Source: Serratia nematodiphila DZ0503SBS1 | GTDB taxonomy: Bacteria > Pseudomonadota > Gammaproteobacteria > Enterobacterales > Enterobacteriaceae | NCBI RefSeq assembly: GCF_000738675.1 | Contig: NZ_JPUX01000001.1 | Span: 1,860,001-1,924,000, forward strand | Direction of reading: 5' to 3' | DNA: 64,000 bases | Shown here: positions 17,274 to 25,656 of the stretch, piece after piece | Numbering within the stretch: position 1 is the first letter of the stretch | Layout: every line of letters starts with the position of its first letter | Position numbers and translations under genes: made by a program | The notes under the pieces: model-generated | Told to the model about the DNA's origin: nothing | What the model saw: the letters and a program-made list of their open reading frames with translations, nothing else | The model's database searches: none

Positions 17274-17771
17274 ATGATCGTTCGCTTATCCAAAGCGCTG
17301 CTGGTCTGCGCTATCGCCTTGTTCGCTTCGCTGGTGGCCTTCGGTAACCTCACTGACTACGGCTCCAATTTCGCCTTCGTGCGCCACGTCTTTATGATGG
17401 ATACCCTTTTCCCCGACGCCACCATCGGCTACCGCTCGATACAGACGCCGTGGCTGCATCACGCCGGTTATATTTTCATCATTGCGTTGGAGAGTCTGAC
17501 CGCGCTGCTGTGCTGGATTGGTGGCCTGCGCCTGCTGGGCGGCCTGAAACTGCCCGCCAACGCTTTCAACGGCCGAAAAAAATGGGCGGTAGCGGGGCTG
17601 ACGCTGGGCTTCCTTACCTGGCAGGTCGGTTTTATGTCGATTGGGGGGGAGTGGTTCGGCATGTGGATGTCGCAGCAATGGAACGGCGTGCCGAGCGCGT
17701 TTCGCTTCTTCGTCACCATCATCTTGGTGCTGATCTATCTGGTGCAGCGCGACGGGGAGTTGGACGAGTAA
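17274..17771 (+). CDS. DUF2165 family small membrane protein
   Basis: A 165-residue integral membrane protein with about four hydrophobic segments. Family-like features are VAFGNLTDYGSNFAFVRHV near residue 22 with MDTLFPD after it, W-rich loops (LTWQVGFMSIGGEWF), and a terminal helix ending in LVQRDGELDE. I chose the ATG at 17274 (AGGA upstream, signal-like first helix) rather than the upstream TTG. The function of the family is unknown. It is inserted between trhA and ygfZ, which are close neighbours in E. coli. Confidence 0.75.
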   Translation: MIVRLSKALLVCAIALFASLVAFGNLTDYGSNFAFVRHVFMMDTLFPDATIGYRSIQTPWLHHAGYIFIIALESLTALLCWIGGLRLLGGLKLPANAFNGRKKWAVAGLTLGFLTWQVGFMSIGGEWFGMWMSQQWNGVPSAFRFFVTIILVLIYLVQRDGELDE

Positions 17772-17778
17772 CGAAGAT

Positions 17779-17803
17779 GGCCGCAGGCAGGGGGCCTGCG
17801 GCC
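17779..17803. terminator. Hairpin between DUF2165 gene and ygfZ
   Basis: GGCCGCAGGC and GCCTGCGGCC form a perfect 10-bp GC-rich stem between two convergent genes. It can fold on both strands; T runs are poor. Confidence 0.55.
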
Positions 17804-17809
17804 GACGGA

Positions 17810-18802
17810 TTATTTCTCTTCGGCCAGCGAGTAGGGCAAAGGTTTGATCGTCAGCTGGCTGGCGGCATCGTCGCGCACCCGCAGCTTGCTGTCGGCATCC
17901 AGATCGTTGTTCATCACCACCTGCACCCACAGCGTACCGTCGGCTAACTGACTCGACGCCAGTACGGTGCCGGTGCGACGCCAGTTTTCCCCCAGCTGCA
18001 GCTCCAGATCTTCCGCCGCCTGCGGGGCGCGGGCCGCTTTACCTTCCAGCCAGTAGAGCGCACGTTTGTTGGCGCCGCGGAACTTGGCGCGTGCCACCAT
18101 CTCCTGACCGGTATAGCAGCCCTTGCTGAAACTGATGCCTTCCAGCGCCTGGAGGTTGGTGGCCTGCGGGATCAGCTGCGCGCTGTTGGCGGCGTCGATA
18201 ACCGGATAACCGGCTTCGATCTCCAGCGCCAGCCACTGGTTGCTGTCATTCCGTTCCGCCTGGTCATGCAGTTTGCCGATCAGCTGTTCGGCCACGGCGG
18301 GGCGGGTCACCAGCAGAAAACGTTCTGCCGGCGCATTGAAGTGCAGAATCGTGGTCTCGCCGTCCTGCACCACCGGGTGCTCAGCGCTCGGCAGCGTGGC
18401 GAACAGGCCCGCCAGCGCGGCGCGCGCCTGGAAACCGGCGACGCCCAGCAATACCGCGTCATTATCGGCGGCGATGGTGACTTTGGAGAACACCGCATAT
18501 TTTTTGATTTCCGCCAGTTGGCTGTCCAGCACGCTGCGGCGTTCCAGATAGGCGAAGCCTTCGCCGCGGTGGAACAGACGCAGGTTGCTCCACATTTTGC
18601 CCTTGGCGTCGCAGTGGGCGCACAGCACGTGTTGATCGGCCGCCAGCGCGTCGATGTCCGCCGTCACCTGGCCCTGGAGATATTTCACCGTGTCCGGCCC
18701 GTTCAGCGTCACCAGCGCCCAATCTTCCAGCGAGATCAGCGTCAGGGGCAGATGGGTGGAAGCGGAGGGCTGACGGGGTGGGAATGGAATGTTATGCGCC
18801 AT
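17810..18802 (-). CDS. ygfZ: tRNA-modifying protein YgfZ (folate-dependent Fe-S repair)
   Basis: A 330-residue COG0354 protein related to the T-protein of glycine cleavage. The family motif KGCYTGQE is present with its essential Cys, followed by MVARAKFRG. YgfZ uses tetrahydrofolate and supports Fe-S enzymes such as the tRNA methylthiolase MiaB. I start at the ATG complementary to 18800-18802 with AGGA upstream; the frame is open further but the extension is not conserved. It is divergent from sdhE, as in E. coli. Confidence 0.95.
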   Translation of the reverse strand: MAHNIPFPPRQPSASTHLPLTLISLEDWALVTLNGPDTVKYLQGQVTADIDALAADQHVLCAHCDAKGKMWSNLRLFHRGEGFAYLERRSVLDSQLAEIKKYAVFSKVTIAADNDAVLLGVAGFQARAALAGLFATLPSAEHPVVQDGETTILHFNAPAERFLLVTRPAVAEQLIGKLHDQAERNDSNQWLALEIEAGYPVIDAANSAQLIPQATNLQALEGISFSKGCYTGQEMVARAKFRGANKRALYWLEGKAARAPQAAEDLELQLGENWRRTGTVLASSQLADGTLWVQVVMNNDLDADSKLRVRDDAASQLTIKPLPYSLAEEK

Positions 18803-19123
18803 AGTAAGTTCCTGCTCAACGTTTAGCTTACCTGAAGGGTATTGGACCCATGGTAAAAGAGGCGGCGGGCTTTGCAAACTGTTATTCGCGCCGCGGCGCC
18901 GGGGGGCGCTTTTTTTGGCATTTTGCGCTTTATTGCGTTTTCCGCCACAAAGCGCCTTCCCGGCGTGTATGTCAAATTGTTACTCTATAGACTTGTGGCC
19001 AGGGCACCCTTGCACACAGCCCCCCCGGCTGATGGAATTATATTGCGACGGCGTTGCCATACAGTGTGTCATTTGAACCCTGCGCTGGCGCTGCCGCGCT
19101 GAAAAGAGGTGAGTCATAACAAC
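18803..19123. promoter_or_regulatory. Divergent spacer ygfZ / sdhE
   Basis: No gene is seen. It must hold the promoters of both flanking genes, but I see no clear near-consensus -35/-10 pair. A TATATT near 19036 and CTATAG near 18984 are possible -10 elements. A run of eight C lies at about 19020. Confidence 0.3.
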
Positions 19124-19390
19124 ATGGATATTAACAACAAAGCACGTATTCACTGGGCTTGCCGCCGTGGCATGCGCGAGCTGGACATTTCCATCATGCC
19201 GTTCTTCGAATTCGAATACGACAGCCTGAATGACGCGGACAAGGCGCTGTTTATCCGCCTGCTGGAGTGCGACGATCCCGATTTGTTCAACTGGCTGATG
19301 AATCATGGCGCGCCGCAGGACGGCGAGCTGCAGAGAATGGTGACCCTGATCCAAACGCGAAATAAAGACCGTGGCCCAGTGGCGATGTGA
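19124..19390 (+). CDS. sdhE: FAD assembly factor SdhE
   Basis: An 88-residue protein nearly identical to E. coli YgfY/SdhE, with the RGxxE motif ([10 protein letters not shown]) required for flavinylation of succinate dehydrogenase SdhA and fumarate reductase FrdA. The ATG at 19124 after AAGAGGTGA was preferred to the GTG within that ribosome binding site. The 3' end overlaps cptA by 20 nt, so the two are translated as a pair. Confidence 0.97.
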   Translation: MDINNKARIHWACRRGMRELDISIMPFFEFEYDSLNDADKALFIRLLECDDPDLFNWLMNHGAPQDGELQRMVTLIQTRNKDRGPVAM

Positions 19391-19793
19391 TATCCGCATT
19401 TCCTGGCGCACCCAGCTGTTTTCACTGTTAACCCACGGCGTTCTGATCCTGCTGATCCTGATTTCGCCCTGGCCGGAAGGCTTTGGCCCGCTCTGGCTGG
19501 TGCTGCTGACGCTGGTGGTGTTTCAGTGCATTCGCAGCCAGAAGCGCATCGCCGCGGTGCAGGGCGAGCTGCGGCTGCTGGCGGATCGGCGTTTCAGCTG
19601 GCACGGCCGCGAGTGGCGACTGGCGAAAAAACCGTGGATGCCGGGTTACGGCATGCTGTTGACGCTGCAGCCGATGGAAGGCAAAAAGCGCCGCCGGCTG
19701 TGGCTGGCTTCCGACTGCATGAGCAAAGAGGAATGGCGCCACCTGCGGCAGCTGTTGCTGTATCCGCCGGCGGGTGACGGCGAGGAATCCTGA
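19371..19793 (+). CDS. cptA: Inner membrane protein CptA/YgfX
   Basis: A 140-residue YgfX-family protein: an N-terminal hairpin of two membrane helices (about residues 14-53) and a cytoplasmic domain with [14 protein letters not shown] and [20 protein letters not shown] segments. The start is GTG inside sdhE. The family has been described as a membrane partner of SdhE and as a toxin acting on cytoskeletal proteins in E. coli. Its stop TGA overlaps the creB ATG by one base, so creB follows in the same transcript. Confidence 0.9.
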   Translation: MAQWRCDIRISWRTQLFSLLTHGVLILLILISPWPEGFGPLWLVLLTLVVFQCIRSQKRIAAVQGELRLLADRRFSWHGREWRLAKKPWMPGYGMLLTLQPMEGKKRRRLWLASDCMSKEEWRHLRQLLLYPPAGDGEES

Positions 19794-20488
19794 TGAAACC
19801 CGTACTCTGGTTGGTGGAGGATGAACCCAGCATTGCCGATACGCTGGTTTACACGCTGGAGAGCGAAGGCTTCGAGGTACGTTGGTTCGAACGCGCGGAG
19901 CCGGCGTTGCAGGCACTGGCGCAGGGGGCGCCCGCGCTCGCTATCCTCGATGTTGGTTTGCCGGATATCAACGGCTTTGAATTGTGTCGCCGCCTGCTGG
20001 CTCAGGCGGCCGACCTGCCGATTCTGTTTCTTACCGCCCGCAGTGATGAAGTGGATCGCCTGATCGGGCTGGAGATCGGCGCCGACGACTATGTCGCCAA
20101 GCCGTTCTCCCCGCGCGAGGTCAGCGCACGGGTGCGCACCATTTTGCGCCGCCTGCATAAGCAGCAGCGCCTGCAACAGAGCGCGCGCTACCATTTCGGC
20201 GCTTTCGTCCTCGACGAAGATGCGGCCACCATCTCCTACCATCAGCGGCCGCTGCCGCTGACCCGTTATGAATACCTGTTGCTGAAGACACTGTTGTTGG
20301 CGCCTGGACGGGTGTTCTCGCGGCAGCAACTGATGGAAAGCGTTTGGGCGCAGGCGGAAGAAAGCCTGGAGCGCACCGTCGATACCCACATAAAAACCCT
20401 GCGCGCCAAGCTGCGTGCGGTTGAACCCGGTGAGCCGCCGATCCACACCCACCGCGGATTGGGCTACAGCGTGAGCCGCCAGCCATGA
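19793..20488 (+). CDS. creB: Response regulator CreB
   Basis: A 231-residue OmpR-family regulator. The receiver has VEDEPS at residues 8-13, Asp53 in LAILDVGLPDINGFELC and KPFSPREV; the winged-helix C-terminus ends THRGLGYSVSRQP. The sequence is CreB-like throughout. It starts by 1-nt overlap with cptA and overlaps creC by 4 nt. CreB binds the tag TTCAC-N6-TTCAC, and a perfect copy precedes creD here. No creA is present upstream. Confidence 0.93.
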   Translation: MKPVLWLVEDEPSIADTLVYTLESEGFEVRWFERAEPALQALAQGAPALAILDVGLPDINGFELCRRLLAQAADLPILFLTARSDEVDRLIGLEIGADDYVAKPFSPREVSARVRTILRRLHKQQRLQQSARYHFGAFVLDEDAATISYHQRPLPLTRYEYLLLKTLLLAPGRVFSRQQLMESVWAQAEESLERTVDTHIKTLRAKLRAVEPGEPPIHTHRGLGYSVSRQP

Positions 20489-21903
20489 AAATTGGCCTGC
20501 GCCTGCTGCTGGGATATTTCCTGATTGTGGCGGTGGCCGGGTACTTCGTGCTGAGCATTTTCGTCCAGGAAGTGAAGCCCGGCGTGCGGCGCGCCACCGA
20601 AGGCACGCTGGTGGATACCGCCAATCTGCTGGCGCAGATCGCCCGTCAGGACATGCAGCGCGGCGATGCGGCGCATGGCCAACTGGCGCAGGCGTTTACG
20701 CAGCTGAACCAGCGGCCGATCGGCGCCAATATCTCCGGCATCCGCAAGGATCGCAGCGAATACCACGTCTATCTTACCGATGCGCGAGGCAAGGTCATCT
20801 TCGATTCCGCCGGCCGCGCGCAGGGGCAGGATTATTCCCGCTGGAATGACGTTTATCGGACGCTGCGCGGCCAATACGGCGCCCGCAGCACCCGCAGCGA
20901 CCCGCAGGATGAAAACAGTTCGGTGATGTATGTGGCCGCGCCGGTGATAGAACAAGGGCATATTATCGGCGTGCTTACCGTGGGCAAGCCCAACAGCACC
21001 ATGGCGCCGGTGATCAAACGCAGCGAACGGCGCATTTTGTGGGCCGGCGCATTGCTGCTGGGGATCGCGCTGCTGATCGGGGCGGCGTTCGTCTGGTGGA
21101 TCAACCGTTCCATAGGCCGGCTGGTGCGTTATGCCGACGGGGTGGCGCAAGGGGAAACCGCGCCGTTGCCCAAAGTGGGCGGCCGGGAATTGACGCAGCT
21201 GGCGCAGGCGTTGGAGAGCATGCGTCTGAAGCTGGAAGGCAAAGCTTATATCGAACAGTATGCACATACCCTGACGCATGAGCTGAAAAGCCCGCTGGCG
21301 GCGATCCGGGGGGCGGCGGAGCTGTTGCAGGAGCTGCCACCGCCGGAGACCGCCCGGCGCTTTCTCACCAATATTGAGCAGCAAAGCGCACGTATCCAGC
21401 AACTGGTGGACAAACTGCTGGTGCAGGCGCGGCTGGAGAGCCGGCCAGAAATGGAGACCGCGCCCCTCGCGATCGCGGCGCTGATCGGCCAGACGGTGGC
21501 GGGCAAAGAGGCGCAGGCGACGCAGCGCGGCGTCAGATTGCAACTGGAGGCGTTGGCGGAGGTGACGCTGAACGGCGATGCGTTGCTGATCAGCCAGGCG
21601 CTGACCAACCTGCTGGACAACGCGATCGACTTTACCCCGCCGGGCGGTTGCGTCAGCGTGCGAGGCGAACGGCGGGAACAGCGTTATTGCATCAGCGTTT
21701 GCGATGACGGCAGCGGCATTCCGGACTATGCGCTCGATAAGGTGTTTGAGCGTTTTTATTCGCTGCCGCGCGCCGAACGGCCGAAAAGCAGCGGGCTGGG
21801 CCTGAACTTCGTGCAGGAGGTCGCGCGTCTGCATCATGGCGGCATTCACCTGCGCAACCGCCGGCCGCACGGGGTGGAAGCGACTTTCATTTTATCGCTG
21901 TGA
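20485..21903 (+). CDS. creC: Sensor histidine kinase CreC
   Basis: A 472-residue kinase with TM1 at about residues 7-28, a periplasmic domain of about 155 residues, TM2 at about 185-206, HAMP, and the H box HTLTHELKSPLAAIRGAAEL with His265. ATP-binding motifs are NLLDNAIDFTPPGG, DDGSGIPDYALDKVFERFYS and SSGLGLNFVQE. CreC responds to growth on fermented carbon sources in E. coli. Overlap ATGA with creB. Confidence 0.93.
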   Translation: MKIGLRLLLGYFLIVAVAGYFVLSIFVQEVKPGVRRATEGTLVDTANLLAQIARQDMQRGDAAHGQLAQAFTQLNQRPIGANISGIRKDRSEYHVYLTDARGKVIFDSAGRAQGQDYSRWNDVYRTLRGQYGARSTRSDPQDENSSVMYVAAPVIEQGHIIGVLTVGKPNSTMAPVIKRSERRILWAGALLLGIALLIGAAFVWWINRSIGRLVRYADGVAQGETAPLPKVGGRELTQLAQALESMRLKLEGKAYIEQYAHTLTHELKSPLAAIRGAAELLQELPPPETARRFLTNIEQQSARIQQLVDKLLVQARLESRPEMETAPLAIAALIGQTVAGKEAQATQRGVRLQLEALAEVTLNGDALLISQALTNLLDNAIDFTPPGGCVSVRGERREQRYCISVCDDGSGIPDYALDKVFERFYSLPRAERPKSSGLGLNFVQEVARLHHGGIHLRNRRPHGVEATFILSL

Positions 21904-21904
21904 C

Positions 21905-21920
21905 TTCACCTTCCCTTCAC
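21905..21920 (+). promoter_or_regulatory. CreB-binding cre tag
   Basis: TTCAC at 21905-21909, six bases, TTCAC at 21916-21920: an exact match to the known cre-tag consensus. It begins 2 nt after the creC stop and lies 64-79 bp before creD, where CreB is known to activate. Confidence 0.9.
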
Positions 21921-21983
21921 ATAACCACATTCTGATTTCACCAGCGGGTTTTATCGTGGCCTCATTACCTACGAGGAGTGAGC

Positions 21984-23348
21984 ATGATGAAATCGGTACT
22001 TTTCTGGAAAATAACCACGCTGCTGGGATTGATGGTGGTGATGTTGATCCCCATCACCCAACTGATGAGCGTGATCGACGAACGCAGCGGCTATCGGCAA
22101 AGCGTGGTCGGGCAGGTGAGCGAAAGCACCAGCGGGGCTCAGCGCATACTCGGTCCGTTGATTGTCATTCCCTACGTCGAACAAGAAGAGAAGAAAGACG
22201 AGAAAGGGCAAACGGTGGTGCAGCGAGTGCAGCATTACCGCTATGTGCTGCCGGAGTCGCTTCAGGTACAGGGCGCGCCGAATGTGGAGGTGCGCAAGCT
22301 GGGCATTTATCAGACACAGGTTTACCAGGGGCCGCTAAACTTCAAGGTGCGTTTCGGCCAGCCGGAGCTGTCGGATTTGCAACGCGCCAACGTGACCGTC
22401 GGCCAGCCGTTCCTGCTGGTGGCGCTGAGCGACTCTCGCGGCATCAAGCGCATTTCCCCGCTGGCAACACCGCAGCCGGTGGCGTTTGAACCGGGCACCG
22501 GCGTGGGTTTGTTGCGTCAGGGGATCCACGCACCGCTGACGCTGGCGGCTCTGCAACAAAAAGAGGGGCTGAACGCCGACTTTACCCTGACGCTGGCGGG
22601 CACCAGCAGCCTGTCGCTGGTGCCGCTGGGGCGCAGCAGCGAGCTGCAACTGCAAAGCAACTGGCCACACCCGAATTTCCTCGGCAACTTCCTGCCGGAT
22701 GAACGTAAGGTGACGGAGCAAGGGTTTAGCGCTCGCTGGCGCAGCACCTGGTTCGCCAACAACATCAACAGTGCGTTCCATTACGACGATGGCATTATCG
22801 ACGAGGACAAACTGCCGGCCTTCAGCGCCAGCCTGGTCGAACCGGTCGATCACTATCAGCTGACCGAGCGCGCGGTCAAATACGCGCTGTTGTTTATCGG
22901 GCTAACGTTTATGGCGTTTTTCCTGTTCGAAACCCTGACCGGGCTGCGGGTGCATCCGATTCAGTACCTGCTGGTCGGCGCGGCGCTGGTGTTGTTCTAC
23001 CTGATTCTGCTGGCTTTCTCCGAACACCTGGGATTCGCTCTCGCTTACCTGGCGGCCAGCATCGCCTGCAGCGGCCTGATCGGCTTCTATCTGTGCGCCG
23101 TACTGCGCGGCAAGCTGCGCAGTACGCTGTTCGCCGCGAGCCTATTGCTGTTGTACGGCGTGCTCTATTTGCTGTTGCAGTCGGAGGACAATGCGTTGGT
23201 GCTGGGGGCTGGGCTGCTGTTCGCCATTCTGGCGGGCATTATGCTGTTGACGCGCAAGCTGGACTGGTATCAGGTGGCCGAACCGGCGCGTTTGACCAAG
23301 GAAACGCCGGCCGGGGAAGACGAGCCACGCTTCCGGCTGTGGAAATAG
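21984..23348 (+). CDS. creD: Inner membrane protein CreD
   Basis: A CreD/Cet family protein of about 454 residues. An N-terminal helix (WKITTLLGLMVVMLIPITQL) is followed by a long periplasmic domain with the family motif SEREGYRQSVV-like ERSGYRQSVVGQVSES, then about five membrane helices from about residue 305. GAGGAG precedes two close ATGs (21984, 21987); an in-frame GTG overlaps the site itself. It is activated by CreB; loss or gain changes envelope properties such as colicin tolerance in E. coli. Confidence 0.92.
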   Translation: MMKSVLFWKITTLLGLMVVMLIPITQLMSVIDERSGYRQSVVGQVSESTSGAQRILGPLIVIPYVEQEEKKDEKGQTVVQRVQHYRYVLPESLQVQGAPNVEVRKLGIYQTQVYQGPLNFKVRFGQPELSDLQRANVTVGQPFLLVALSDSRGIKRISPLATPQPVAFEPGTGVGLLRQGIHAPLTLAALQQKEGLNADFTLTLAGTSSLSLVPLGRSSELQLQSNWPHPNFLGNFLPDERKVTEQGFSARWRSTWFANNINSAFHYDDGIIDEDKLPAFSASLVEPVDHYQLTERAVKYALLFIGLTFMAFFLFETLTGLRVHPIQYLLVGAALVLFYLILLAFSEHLGFALAYLAASIACSGLIGFYLCAVLRGKLRSTLFAASLLLLYGVLYLLLQSEDNALVLGAGLLFAILAGIMLLTRKLDWYQVAEPARLTKETPAGEDEPRFRLWK

Positions 23349-23356
23349 TGAGGGAA

Positions 23357-23377
23357 ATCGGGCGCTACGCGCCCGAT
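23357..23377. terminator. Hairpin between creD and fldB
   Basis: ATCGGGCGC, TAC loop, GCGCCCGAT form a perfect 9-bp stem between convergent genes; TTTCCC follows on the minus strand. Likely a shared 3' hairpin. Confidence 0.6.
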
Positions 23378-23382
23378 AGCGG

Positions 23383-23901
23383 CTACAGCAGCGGCTCCAT
23401 CTCCAACAGGATCTGTTCGCACCATTGCTGCAGGCGCTCTTCGCTCAGATCGTATTGGTTGACCTCATCGAGCGCCAGGCCGACGAAGTGTTTGCCGTCG
23501 GCGCTCAGCGGTTTGGGGCTGGTGAACTCGAAACCCTCAGTGGGCCAGAAGCCGATGAACTGTACGCCCAGCGGCGCGATGTGATCGTGTAGCATGCCCA
23601 GCGCGTCGAGGAACCACTCACCGTAACCGAGTTGATCGCCCATGCCGTACATGGCGACGATCTTGCCTTTCAGATCCAGCGCCGCCAGCTGCGGCCAGAT
23701 CGCTTCCCAGTCTTCCTGCAGTTCGCCGAAATCCCAGGTCGGGATGCCGAGGATCAGAATGGAATAGTCCTCCATCAGCTTGGGCGAGACGTCTTTCAGG
23801 TTGTGCAGGTCGACCAGGTCTTCACCCAGAATCTCACGGATTTTTTCTGCCGCCATTTCGGTGTAGCAGGTGCTGGAGCCGTAAAACAGACCAATCTTCA
23901 T
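23383..23901 (-). CDS. fldB: Flavodoxin 2
   Basis: A 172-residue long-chain flavodoxin. The FMN phosphate loop is GSSTCYTEM near residue 9, the isoalloxazine-binding loops are [13 protein letters not shown] near 53 and [12 protein letters not shown] near 86. It matches E. coli FldB rather than FldA in loop sequences. It carries electrons in the cytoplasm and is SoxRS-induced in E. coli. It is divergent from xerD, as in E. coli. Confidence 0.95.
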   Translation of the reverse strand: MKIGLFYGSSTCYTEMAAEKIREILGEDLVDLHNLKDVSPKLMEDYSILILGIPTWDFGELQEDWEAIWPQLAALDLKGKIVAMYGMGDQLGYGEWFLDALGMLHDHIAPLGVQFIGFWPTEGFEFTSPKPLSADGKHFVGLALDEVNQYDLSEERLQQWCEQILLEMEPLL

Positions 23902-24007
23902 GTGTAAACCGTTACGTTGCTGTTTAGAGAATTGCAGCGAGTATACCTGATTTGCCCCGGCTTAAGGCATAATGGCGCGGGTGGAAATGCAACAAAGAGA
24001 GGACCGC

Positions 24008-24907
24008 GTGCAACAGCAAGACAATGCGCTGATTGAACAATTCCTGGATGCGCTGTGGCTTGAGCGCAATCTGGCGGAAAATACGCTGGCCTCCTATCGG
24101 CTGGATTTGCAGGCCCTGGGCGCCTGGCTTGGCCAGCAGAAGACCGATTTGCTGCAGGCGCAGGCGTTGGATCTGCAGGCGTTTCTCGCCGAGCGGGTGG
24201 ATGGCGGTTACAAGGCCACCAGCTCCGCGCGTTTGTTGAGCGCCATGAGGCGCCTGTTTCAATATCTGTACCGCGAAAAGCTGCGCGCCGACGATCCCAC
24301 CGCGCAGCTGGCGTCTCCCAAATTGCCGCAGCGCTTGCCGAAGGATCTGAGCGAGGCGCAGGTCGATGCATTGCTGCAGGCGCCCTGCGTCGATCAGCCG
24401 CTGGAGCTGCGTGACAAGGCGATGCTCGAAGTGTTGTACGCCACCGGGCTGCGGGTTTCCGAGCTGGTGGGGCTGAACATCAGCGACGTCAGCCTGCGTC
24501 AGGGCGTGGTGCGGGTGATCGGCAAGGGCAACAAGGAGCGGCTGGTGCCGCTGGGCGAAGAGGCGGTCTACTGGATCGAAAACTATCTGGAGCACGGCCG
24601 CCCATGGCTGGTCAACGGCCAGACGCTGGATGTGCTGTTCCCCAGCACCCGCTGCCAGCAAATGACCCGACAGACGTTCTGGCATCGCATCAAACACTAT
24701 GCCATCCTTGCGGGCATCGACAGCGAGCGTCTGTCGCCGCACGTGTTGCGGCACGCGTTCGCTACCCATTTGCTGAACCATGGGGCCGATCTCCGTGTCG
24801 TACAGATGTTGTTAGGGCACAGCGATCTCTCGACCACGCAAATTTATACACATGTAGCGACCGAACGACTGAAACAGCTACATCAACAGCATCACCCGCG
24901 CGCCTGA
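24008..24907 (+). CDS. xerD: Site-specific tyrosine recombinase XerD
   Basis: A 299-residue recombinase that resolves chromosome dimers at dif together with XerC. The catalytic set is visible: Arg in ATGLRVSELVGL, Lys in GKGNKERLVPLG, HxxR in HVLRHAFATHLL, and GHSDLSTTQIYTH with the nucleophilic Tyr. I chose the GTG at 24008 (AGAGAGGA upstream; aligns with the E. coli N-terminus) instead of the ATG at 23972, which would add 12 residues without counterpart. Confidence 0.95.
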   Translation: MQQQDNALIEQFLDALWLERNLAENTLASYRLDLQALGAWLGQQKTDLLQAQALDLQAFLAERVDGGYKATSSARLLSAMRRLFQYLYREKLRADDPTAQLASPKLPQRLPKDLSEAQVDALLQAPCVDQPLELRDKAMLEVLYATGLRVSELVGLNISDVSLRQGVVRVIGKGNKERLVPLGEEAVYWIENYLEHGRPWLVNGQTLDVLFPSTRCQQMTRQTFWHRIKHYAILAGIDSERLSPHVLRHAFATHLLNHGADLRVVQMLLGHSDLSTTQIYTHVATERLKQLHQQHHPRA

Positions 24908-24933
24908 GCGGCGGGTTCGAAAGGATTGGAATA

Positions 24934-25650
24934 ATGAAAAAAGGTTTAATGCTGCTTTCACTGCTGGTGGCCTCGGTGGCCGGCGCCGCTCATGCCGACG
25001 ACGTGGCGATCAAAAAAGCGCTCGCCAGCCTGGGCATCCAGCAGGCGGACGTGCAGCCTTCGCCGGTCAACGGCCTGAAAACCGTGCTGACCGACAGCGG
25101 CGTACTGTACGCCTCCGAAGACGGCAAGCACATCCTGCAGGGCCCGCTGTTCGACGTCAGCGGCAAAGAGCCGGTCAACGTGACCAACCAACTGCTGAGC
25201 AGCAAGATGGACGCGCTGAAAGATCAGATGATCGTCTATAAGGCGCCGAAAGAGAAACACGTGATCACCGTGTTCACCGACATCACCTGCGGTTACTGTC
25301 ACAAGCTGCATCAGCAGATGAAAGAGTACAACGATCTGGGCATTACCGTGCGTTACCTGGCATTCCCGCGCCAGGGGCTGGCATCCCAGGCTGAAAAAGA
25401 CATGCAGTCGATCTGGTGCACCGCCGACAAGGCCAAGGCGTTCGACGCCGCCATGAAGGGCGACGCCGTTTCTCCGGCGACCTGTAAAACCGACATCAGC
25501 AAGCATTACGAGCTGGGCGTGCAGTTCGGCATTCAGGGCACGCCGGCCATCATCCTGGAAAACGGCATGATGATCCCGGGCTATCAGGGGCCGAAAGAGA
25601 TGGCCGCCATGCTGGATGCGCACCAGGCCGCCACCAAAGCCGGTGGTTAA
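24934..25650 (+). CDS. dsbC: Thiol:disulfide isomerase DsbC
   Basis: A 238-residue periplasmic protein with a signal peptide ending AHA at about residue 21, an N-terminal dimerisation domain and a thioredoxin domain with the CGYC active site at residues 119-122 and the cis-Pro loop GTPAIILENG. It corrects wrong disulfides and is kept reduced by DsbD. The ATG at 24934 follows AGGA; the frame is open upstream inside xerD but that is a shadow. It is 26 nt after xerD and 6 nt before recJ. Confidence 0.96.
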   Translation: MKKGLMLLSLLVASVAGAAHADDVAIKKALASLGIQQADVQPSPVNGLKTVLTDSGVLYASEDGKHILQGPLFDVSGKEPVNVTNQLLSSKMDALKDQMIVYKAPKEKHVITVFTDITCGYCHKLHQQMKEYNDLGITVRYLAFPRQGLASQAEKDMQSIWCTADKAKAFDAAMKGDAVSPATCKTDISKHYELGVQFGIQGTPAIILENGMMIPGYQGPKEMAAMLDAHQAATKAGG

Positions 25651-25656
25651 TCGCCG

